Source of the DNA: Salvelinus alpinus
Taxonomy: Eukaryota > Chordata > Actinopteri > Salmoniformes > Salmonidae
Direction of reading: 5' to 3'
Assembly (NCBI RefSeq): GCF_045679555.1
Contig: NC_092091.1
Span: forward strand, 14,655,572-14,719,571
Length of the DNA: 64,000 nt
The position numbers and the translations under genes were made by a program. This document shows positions 56,581 through 64,000 of the stretch, piece by piece. The number at the start of each line of letters is the position of its first letter. The first letter of the stretch is position 1. Below the pieces are notes generated by a model. That model worked only from the letters and a program-made list of their open reading frames with translations, did no database searches and had not been told where the DNA came from.

Positions 56581-58427
56581 TTAACTTCTCACGAGTCACC
56601 ATCCCGGATCCGGGAGCATCCTCATCAGTAAAAAAGCTGACTAGCATAGCCTAGCATAGCGCCACAAAGTAAATACTAGCATATAAATATCATGAAATCA
56701 CAAGTCCAAGACACCAAATGAAAGATTCACATCTTGTGAATCCAGCCATCATTTCCGATTTTTAAAATGTTTTACAGCGAAAACACAATATGTATTTCTA
56801 TTAGCTAACCACAATAGCAAAAGACTCAACCGCATATTTTCACAATTTTTTTACCGCATAGGTAGCTATCACAAATTCGACCAAATAAATATATAATTAG
56901 TCACTAACCAAGAAACAACTTAATCAGATGACAGTCTTATAACATGTTATACAATAAATCTATGTTTTGTTCGAAAAATGTGCATATTTCAGGTATAAAT
57001 CATAGTTTTACATTGCAGCTACAATCACAAATATCACCAAAGCAGCTAGAATAACTACAGAGAGCAACGTGAAATACCTAAATACTCATCATAAAACATT
57101 TATGAAAAATACATGGTGTACAGCAAATGAAAGACAAACATCTTGTGAATCCAGCCAATATTTCAGATTTTTTAAGTGTTTTACAGCGAAAACACAATAT
57201 AGCATTATATTAGCTTACTACAATAGCCAACCACACAACCGCATTCATTCACCGCAAAGGTAGCGATCGCAAAAAAACAGCAAAATATATACAATTATTC
57301 ACTAACCTTGACAAACTTCATCAGATGACAGTCCTATAACATCATGTTACACAATACATATATGTTTTGTTCGAAAATGTGCATATTTAGCGGTACAAAT
57401 CGTGGTTTTACAATGTGAATACGTAGTCAAAATGCACAAAATTGTCCGGAGAAATCTTGGACAGTCACCTAATCTAATCAAATAACTCATCATAAACTTT
57501 ACTAAAAAATACATGTTGTACAGCAAATGAAAGATACACTAGTTCTTAATGCAACCGCTGTGTTAGATTTTTAAAAATAACTTTAGTACGACATACAGCT
57601 TACGTTATAGCGAGACAGCGCCCAAAATAAGGCCGGAAAATATGACTAAACATTTTCAACAGAAATACGAAATAACATCATAAATTGTTCTTACTTTTTG
57701 CTGAGCTTCCATCAGAATCTTGTACAAGGAGTCCTTTGTCCAGAATAATCGTTGTTTGGTTGTAGAATGTCCTCTTCTCCTGTCGAATTAGCAACCAAAG
57801 CTAGCCATGTGGCGCAAACGTGCCCAACTTCATATAACGCAAAGAAAATAAAATTCCGAAAATCGCAATAAACGTTCAATAAACTGATATAACTCGGTTT
57901 AAAATAACTACTTTATGATGTTTTTATCACATATATCAAATAAAATCAGAGCCGGAGATATCTAACGTCTATACCGAAAGCTTTTCAGAACGCAATCTGG
58001 GGTTCCTTCTCGCGCCTTCCAAGACAATGAAAATTCCAGACACGTCATTCCAAAAGCTCTTGTTCGGCCTCAGATCAAGCTAGACACCCCATTCCACCTC
58101 TCACTGCCTGTTGACATCTAGTGGAAGGCGTATGCAGTGCATGTAGATCCATAGATTTCAGGCAAATTAATAGGAAGGCCCTGGAACAGAGCCTCGATTT
58201 CAGATTTTTCACTTCCTGACAGGAAGTTTGCTGCAAAATGAGTTCTGTTTTACTCACAGATATAATTCAAACGGTTTTAGAAACTAGAGAGTGTTTTCTA
58301 TCCAATAGTAATAATAATATGCATATTGTACGAGCAAGAATTGAGTACGAGGCAGTTTAATTTGGGCACGATTTTTTGTGAAAATGAAATAGTGAAAATA
58401 GCGCTCCCTATTGACAAAAGGTTTTAA
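56581..58427. mobile_element. TTAA-flanked 1.84-kb insertion (piggyBac-type target)
   Basis: Inside the LTR-like element the text GAACCATATTAA is followed by CTTCTCACGAGTCACC. The LTR resumes after ...AAAGGTTTTAA with GGTAGGCTGTTC. TTAA is thus duplicated exactly (56581-56584 and 58424-58427), as for piggyBac-superfamily insertions. No transposase is present; the interior has three diverged units of about 400 bp. Terminal inverted repeats are weak. Confidence 0.65.
56700..57640. repeat. Three diverged ~400-bp tandem units inside the TTAA insert
   Basis: AAATGAAAGA(T/C) begins units at about 56718, 57126 and 57526. The first two share CATCTTGTGAATCCAGCCA, TGTTTTACAGCGAAAACACA and TATGTTTTGTTCGAAAA. 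The third is shorter and more eroded. The repeated ATGTTTTGTTCG and CATCAGATGACAGTC blocks (about 56925 and 57320) mark the unit period. Confidence 0.75.
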
Positions 58428-58959
58428 GGTAGGCTGTTCTCACTGTTTGTTTGTGGGTGATTGTTGCTGTGTCTGTGTTTGTTTCACCACACGGTACTGT
58501 TTAGTTTTGTTCGTTCATTTGTTCCTACCTGTTTGTGCGTTCATGTTTTATGTTCTCAAGTTCAGGTCTGTTCACGTCGTTTTGTTATTTTGTATTTTGT
58601 CAGTGTTCTGTTTTGTTGGATATCATTAAAATTCGACATCATGAACATTCACCACGCTGCGCCTTGGTCCTCCTCTCTTCCACCTAAAGACGAGCGTTAC
58701 ACATACCCCCTCTAGCACCAGTGTTTTGCCATCATGGTAAGCTTGCCACACACACACTATACAATACATTTATTAAACATTAAAATTAGTGAGTTTTTCA
58801 CAACCTGGCTTGTGGGAAGTAACAAAGAGCTCTTATAGGACCAGGGCATAAATAATAATAGAATAATAATCAATAATTTTGCTTTATATTTAGCCCTCTT
58901 ACATATTACAACTTTATTTGTACATTGAAAATGGTGAATAACTGACCACAGGTTAATTA

Positions 58960-59535
58960 ATGAGAAGGGTGTGCTTGAAAGGATACGGGGGCCCATTATC
59001 AGCAACAATCACTCCTGTGTTCCAATTGCATGTTGAGTTAGCTAATCCAAGTTTATCATTTTAAAACGCTAATTGATCATTAGAAAACCCTTTTGCAATT
59101 ATGTTAGCACAGCTAAAAACTGTTGTTCTGATTAAAGAAGCAATACAACTGGCCTTTAGACTAGTTGAGTATCTGGAGCATCAGCATTTGTGGATTCGAT
59201 TTCAGGCTCAAAATGGCTAGAAACAAAGAACTTTCTTCTGAAACTCGTCTGTTCTGAGAAATGAAGGCTATTCCTTTGGAGAAGTTGTCAAGAAACTGAA
59301 TATCTCGTACAACGCTGTGTACAACTCTCTTCAAAGAACAGCGCAAACTGGCTCTAACCAGAATAGAAAGAGGAGTGGGAGACCCCGGTGCACAACTGAG
59401 CAAGAGGACAAGTACATCAGAGTGGCTAGCTTGAGAAACAGACGCCTCACAAGTCCTCATCTGGCAGCTTCATTAAATGTACCCGCAAAACACCAGTCTC
59501 AATATCAACAGTGAAGAGGCGACTCCGGGATAAAA
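58960..59535 (+). mobile_element. Tc1-like element, 5' fragment
   Basis: The leader (GGGGGCCCATTATCAGCAAC, GGCTAATTGATCATTAG-like text) and the first third of the transposase are present. It stops abruptly near 59535, where another repeat begins. The right end is missing. Confidence 0.85.
59214..59530 (+). pseudogene. Tc1 transposase N-terminal fragment
   Basis: The start ATGGCTAGAAACAAAGAACT is followed by frameshifted helix-turn-helix sequence. At 59317-59514 a frame reads RTAQTGSNQNRKRSGRPRCT, which includes the GRPR hook between the two DNA-binding subdomains, then TSPHLAASLNVP. Nothing of the catalytic domain remains. Confidence 0.85.
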
Positions 59536-59544
59536 AACATTTGT

Positions 59545-59775
59545 TTTTTATTTATTTCACCTTTATTTAACCAGGTAGGCTAGTTGAGAACAAGTTCCCA
59601 TTTGCAACTGCGACCTGGCCAAGATAAAGGAAAGCAGTTTGACACATACAACAACACAGAGCTACACGTGGAATAAACAAACATCCAATCAATAATACAG
59701 TAGAAAAGGTCTATATACAACATGTGCAAATGAGGTAGGATAAGGGAGGGAAGGCAATAAATAGGCCATGGTGGA
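59545..59775 (-). repeat. Dispersed salmonid repeat (reverse copy of 46616-46842)
   Basis: CACCTTTATTTAACCAGGTAG, then CAACTGCGACCTGGCCAAG and GGAAGGCAATAAATAGGCC reproduce the 46.6 kb repeat in reverse. Confidence 0.8.
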
Positions 59776-60900
59776 GAAGTCATTACAATATAGCAATTAA
59801 ACACTGGAATGGTAGAATGTGCAGAAGATGAATGTGCAAGTAACAGGGCAGACGTTTTTTAGAATCCCTGAATGTAGCTTTGTGTTTCCAAACTCTCACT
59901 GGGTATAGAAATGTGTGAGTACAAGATGTGCTCGATAGAGCCAGACGTATTAGACTTGTATGGGATGGCGTGATACTCACTGTGTGATTGACTCTCTCCG
60001 TGAACAGCTAGCTAGTATAATATCCTACTATACAACAGCTGAAGAATCTAACACTGTAAAAATGAGAAACAAATCGATAATGTAATAGTTGCAGGTTGAA
60101 AATACAAGCTACACAGAACATTCTAATCAGCAGGTTTCGCACGGGTGCAGTTTGGTTTGCCTGGTGACATCACCATGTGGTAAAAGTTAATAGACCAATA
60201 ACAAAGAGTTTGAAACCTCTGCCAATAACAACACATTTTCAGTTTACATATCCCTCCCATTAGGCCCCTCCGCTCTGGTGGATTGATTCACATGTTGAGT
60301 CCCTCTAGGATTTGTTGAGATATTTACTGGCAAAAATGCTTTGTTTTTCTGGGGCAATTCTGACATTTTCCCTGGCAATATGATTTTGTCCAATTTGTCT
60401 CGAAAATGCGCTGACGAGGGTCAAGGGGAAAAGTTTGTAGAAGTGTGGCTTGATTAAACCATATAATACGCTATTATGTGCGGTGATTGGTTGAAATTGC
60501 TAGCACTCCTTTTGTACTGCGGTGATGGGTCAGTCATTCGATAATTGCGATGTCTCCCCAAAGTAGCCTGCATGTGCCTGAAGTCAAAACGCCCCCGAGA
60601 CCGCTTGAAGGAAGCAGACAATTGAGCAGTATCTGAAAAAGCGTGACCCCGAGTTTCAGATGGTCTTATAGCCCTCAAGTGTGTGGCATGAGGTTGCGAG
60701 AACATTTCGCCCTCTATTTTTTGGAAATGTCAACGACCTGCTTTGAATTCATTGAATCCATTCTCAGAGAACACGGATACGTATAACACGTATCTTCATG
60801 TCTAATTCGTAATTGGATCATATCCTATCTAAATAATATTTACTATTGTAACGGACATCCACCAGGCACCAGACAGCATTCATTTTCACAGTGCATTAGC
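59776..60900. other. No gene recognised
   Basis: Short frames only. From about 60550 the DNA becomes richer in CpG, and it precedes the possible exon at 60946-61159. Confidence 0.45.
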
Positions 60901-60945
60901 CTACGCTCGGACACCGGGGTTTATCTTGGACTAGCACACTCTGGA

Positions 60946-61159
60946 GATGTCTTTCTTTGGGATTACTCGTGGCGAGAGGCGCTCCCACCGAGCGCGACCT
61001 GGCTGGTGAATTGTTCAATTTCTTTCGCTACGGGGAACTGAAACTCAATGGCTTCGTCTCGTAAACTGAGTCGGCGGAGGAATGTTACTACCTGGCCAAG
61101 AATGTCTTCAACTTTCTGGGCTGCGGTGCTACTGACCAGTCTGCTCATCATATACTGCG
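60946..61159 (+). pseudogene. Possible unidentified protein-coding first exon, damaged
   Basis: An ATG at 60946 opens MSFFGITRGERRSHRA. One frame over, protein-like text follows (LAGELFNFFRYGELKLNGFV), then an in-frame TAA at about 61063, then AEECYYLAKNVFNFLGCGA and DQSAHHILR up to a good donor (CG/GTAAGG at about 61160). The composition and the donor look like a real exon. One frameshift and one stop suggest a pseudogene or sequence errors. The antiparallel 120-codon minus frame here is probably its shadow. I do not recognise the family. Confidence 0.3.
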
Positions 61160-61954
61160 GTAAGGAACTGCGCACTTGCTGGCGTTGCTGCTTTAAGTGT
61201 GTTTTTATGGGATTTATGTCGATAATGGTTTTTGATTGGCTGATTACTGCCTTGGATAGAATGTATGCAGATTGTGTATGTGAACAATTTAATTGGTAGA
61301 GATGAAGATTGAATGTCTTCAACACTGCAACATCAGCTCAATGGAAAATGTGTAGAGTTGCAGACAATTAGTTTTACAACAGCAGCATTTTCTCTACACT
61401 AATAGACTATGTTATAGTTTACACTTCCTCATGAAAAAAAAACGTTTTTCCCCCCGTTTTTTTTTCTTGTTAGCGTATGATGAGGGTCCCTGGGTCGCCG
61501 GTTTGCCTGGGCGGGCGTCCCTGATCAAGAAAAGTTTGAAAACTCCTGGCCTTTCGTCGTTTGCTGTCCGCAGAGCTAGTGCTGAAAGGTGCCCCGCGGG
61601 AAATTCTCCCCACGTCCAAACCTGATTTACATTGTCAGCACCAGCTCACGATTCCTCCTGTTCAGCTGAGCGTGCGGTGTTTAGGAACAGCAGTCACTCT
61701 CAAATACAATTCGTTGTCACCTATCCTTCCTGCAACAAAACGATTAACTTTGTTGTAAAAGTAATAAACCATATAGTGCGCAATGATGGAGTATACCCAG
61801 CGCGAAACGTGCTGTAGTCCTATACAAATTGATAGCCTGTACGCAGTGGTTTTGAAATGTCACAGTTTTTTACTGTGCAAACATTCTGACTATGGCAAGC
61901 AAACTGAAGAAAAGTGTACGTTGGTATGTCCTAAGACAGAAATATACTTCCAAA
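61160..61954. other. No gene recognised
   Basis: It contains a GC-richer stretch at about 61480-61680 (GCCCCGCGGGAAATTC) with several overlapping short frames. No domain is recognised. Confidence 0.45.
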
Positions 61955-61974
61955 ATGTGGGTCTCATCCAACCT

Positions 61975-62800
61975 CTCTCTCTCTGGCCTTTCAAATCAAT
62001 TGAAGGTCAGGGCTCTGTGCAGGCCAGTCAAGTTCTTCCACACCGATCTCGACAAACCATTTGTGTATGGACCACGCTTTGTGCACAGGGGCTTTGTCAT
62101 GCTGAAACAGGAAAGGGCCGTCCCGAAACTGTAGTGGGCTCCCGAGTTGCGCAGCGGTCGAAGGCACTGCATCTCAGTGCTAGAGGCGTCACTACAGACC
62201 CTGGTTCGATTCCAGGCTGTATCACAACTGGCCGTGATTGGAAGTCCCATAGGACGGAGCACAATTGACCCAGCGTCATCCGGGTTAGGGTTTGGCCGGG
62301 GTAGGCCGTCATTGTAAATAAGAATTTGTTCTTAACTGACTTGCCTAGTTAAATAAGTAAAATAAAAATAGTCTAGAATGTAATTGTATGCTGTAGCGTT
62401 AACATTTCCCTTCACTGTCCAAATTCTACATTTATGACATCAATATTTAAAAAACTGAAGAACAGCACCTGACCATTATTCCTCCTTCACCAAACTTTAT
62501 AGTTGGCACTATGCATTCGGGCAGGCAGTGTTTTTTTCCTGCCATCCTCCAAGTCCAGATTTGTCCGTTGGACTGTCATATGGTGAAGCGTGATTCATCA
62601 CTCCAGAGAACGCGTTTCCACTGCTCCAACGCTTGGCATTGCGCATGGTGATCTTAGGCTAGTGTGTGGCTGCTCGGCTATGAAAACCCATTTCATGAAG
62701 CTCCCGATGGACAGTTCTTGTTACTTCCAGAGGCAGTTTGGAACTCGGTAGTGAGTGTTGCAAACGAGGACAGACAATTCTTACACACATCAGCACTCGG
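61975..62800 (-). pseudogene. Tc1-like transposase fragment
   Basis: On the minus strand the text includes RVLWSDESRFT (first catalytic acid, about 62610-62580) and [15 protein letters not shown] (about 62515-62470). Beyond the SINE come LFQHDKAPVHKAWSIHKWFV (second acid) and VEELDWPAQSPDL. The family DLNPIE box reads DLQLI followed by a stop, so the third acid is lost. Frameshifts occur. Confidence 0.85.
62136..62368 (+). mobile_element. tRNA-derived SINE, full length
   Basis: It starts GGGCTCCCGAGTTGCGCAGC, with an A box near 62150 and a perfect B box GGTTCGATTCC near 62203. It ends GCCTAGTTAAATAAGTAAAATAAAAATA. It is better preserved than the 873-1065 copy. Confidence 0.9.
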
Positions 62801-62830
62801 CAGTCCCGCTCTGTGAGTCTTTTGTTTAGA

Positions 62831-64000
62831 CATATATCTAGCTAGCTAAACAATGAACCATAATTCCAACCCATACAGTACAAACGGATTGTTACAGCTA
62901 GCCACCATGCATGAAATGCTGTGGTATGAATCTGCAGGTAGCTAAAGCTAACCAACTAGTTTCAATGTTAGCTAGCTAACTTTAGGCTATAACTAGCAAT
63001 GCAAATAGTTTCTGAGATACATTTACTACACAGATCATACACGTAACGATAGCTAGTGAGCCAGTAAGCTAACATTTGCTAGCTATCTAACAGTACGCTT
63101 TAACTTGCAATGAAACAACCTTCTGACAAAATTAGAAATGTATAATATCTGAAAATGTAGCTAGACTCTTACTGTATACATGGATAAACGCTTCATGGCA
63201 GACTGGGACCACTTTAGCTAAGTAAGACATCCCGTGTCGCTTCCGTTTTGTTTGTAGCTACAGCTTGTTTGGCCCATTGTGTCAAGTCGCTCTGGTTCAC
63301 ACTGACAGAAAGTGCAGAAAGTAGTCCATCACAACTTTTTTCTACTGATCTTTGTCAATAGCACCTGCTAAACTCAGGGCAGCAATGTTGTTGAGAGCAG
63401 TAGCAACAATTTTGCAGTTCTCCATGGCTAACATTATATCTTTCAAAAAATTTGCTGTAGCAAGGATTATCTACACATGCTGAACAGCTCATGCTATAGA
63501 CAGAAGCGAGCTACATGGCAGACCAATCTGAACTCATCTCTTGGCATGTCCAGCCCATCCGTTATCTCAGTCATGGCTAGCGGGAAGGTTACTGACTTTT
63601 TCCGTGGCTAAACCAACTAGGCTCGTAATTTCGCTATTTTATTTGTATTTACGGATGGCATACAAGTATGGTATTATTAAGGCACATGAAAGTTCACATG
63701 TTCCCGACGGCATTTCTGCCCCAAAACCTTTTTGTTGTTGCCTCTCCTGTGAAGTAGTGTTGTGCGACATACGCCTAGCTTCCTGAAACGGGTCACATAT
63801 GGTCATACATTTGGCAGGAGGTTAGAAAGTACAGCTTAGTTTCCACCACATCTCTCTCTCTCTCGCTTTCTCTCTTTCTCTTCTCTCTCTGAATTCTGTT
63901 AGTTGCGCACCTTCTCTTGTCCTTGTGTTTTTTCCAGTGGGAAGCGGAGGTCTTGATGCATCACTTCACAGCAAAAAAGGAGAACACAAGTCAATATCAC
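62831..64000. other. No gene recognised; GCTAGC-rich stretch and (CT)n
   Basis: GCTAGC and TAGCTAGC motifs recur at 62838-63085, and a CT-rich microsatellite lies at 63851-63890. Short frames are unsupported. Confidence 0.5.
63851..63890. repeat. (CT)n microsatellite
   Basis: A CT-rich run with G and T interruptions. Confidence 0.85.

Larger units (their letters stand above)
56412..58701 (+). mobile_element. Solo-LTR-like element with 5-bp target duplication
   Basis: It begins TGTCACGTTCC and ends CGTTACA, so it has TG/CA ends and short inverted termini. CATAC is duplicated at 56407-56411 and 58702-58706. Without the TTAA-flanked insert it is about 450 bp. This size, the TG/CA ends and a 5-bp duplication are typical of a solo LTR. 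Confidence 0.7.
56352..58780 (+). repeat. Host repeat split by an LTR-like insertion
   Basis: The left part GTGGTTCCCAAACTTTC...CCAGCTGCATAC (56354-56411) continues after the insertion with CCCCCTCTAGCACCAG (from about 58705). Joined, they form a familiar salmonid dispersed repeat. It provides the outer frame of a three-level nest. Confidence 0.65.
61955..62830 (-). mobile_element. Tc1-like element fragment split by a SINE
   Basis: The minus-strand transposase sequence runs from about 62830 to 62369, is interrupted by a SINE (62136-62368), and continues to about 61975. Neither terminal repeat was found. Confidence 0.8.

Noticed and set aside
60963-61325. Minus-strand 120-codon frame
   Set aside because: It is antiparallel to more protein-like plus-strand text with a splice donor. 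I kept the plus-strand reading at low confidence, but the choice is not certain.
62136-62230. A tRNA gene suggested by the A and B boxes
   Set aside because: The boxes belong to a SINE head followed by SINE body and tail, inserted in a transposon.

Overview
This 64 kb window is vertebrate nuclear DNA from a salmonid fish (trout, salmon or char lineage). The diagnosis rests on HpaI-type tRNA-derived SINEs, a second tRNA-derived SINE family, L2/CR1-like LINEs with TTTGATTTGAT-type 3' tails, and many degenerate Tc1/mariner elements. No prokaryotic-style operons, CRISPR arrays or phage genes are present. Genus and species cannot be fixed by eye.

The one gene that can be modelled completely is a secreted C-type lectin on the minus strand (spliced CDS 37518 down to 34611, five coding exons plus a 5' UTR exon near 38040-37953; 182 residues). 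It has a signal peptide, the long-form C-type lectin cysteine pattern, an EPN motif (mannose-type) and a WND motif. It belongs to the fish ladderlectin / salmon serum lectin / type II antifreeze-like group. A diverged inverted copy of its 3' half lies at 49.4-56.3 kb on the plus strand. That copy carries three 3' exons with intact splice sites, but it lacks exons 1-3, has lost a key cysteine, and its introns are loaded with transposons.

Layout: 0.17-1.1 kb SINEs and a reversed LINE tail; 1.7-2.4 kb hAT-like element; 4.5-5.2 kb deleted Tc1; 5.7-6.3 kb and 10.2-10.9 kb, inverted copies of a repeat with several tRNA-like modules; 7.0-8.2 kb inverted-arm structure around a tandem duplication; 8.3-9.8 kb dispersed repeat, repeated inverted at 46.0-47.8 kb; 10.9-13.8 kb TCACATG-rich degenerate satellite split by a LINE; 17.8-18.5 kb Tc1-type MITE; 19.2-20.0 kb LINE and DDE-transposon 3' ends; 21.5-24.5 kb LINE with most of a reverse transcriptase; 25.1-25.4 and 27.0-27.2 kb minisatellites; 28.7-29.9 kb AACCCA-type inverted-end element; 30.7-32.8 kb Tc1 with a LINE slice inside; 34.4-38.1 kb lectin gene; 38.7-40.2 and 40.6-42.1 kb Tc1 elements; 43.5-45.8 kb LINE; 46.0-47.8 kb dispersed repeat; 48.8-56.3 kb lectin copy with Tc1 insertions, one a large hairpin; 56.4-58.7 kb solo-LTR-like element split by a TTAA-flanked insert; 59.0-59.8 kb Tc1 fragment and another repeat; 60.9-61.2 kb possible unidentified exon; 62.0-62.8 kb Tc1 split by a SINE.

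Nearly all longer open frames are decayed transposase or reverse-transcriptase pieces or their antisense shadows. The window is best read as an immune lectin locus duplicated in inverted orientation and then heavily invaded by mobile elements. Repeat family assignments come from recognition of sequence and termini by eye, not from a database search.
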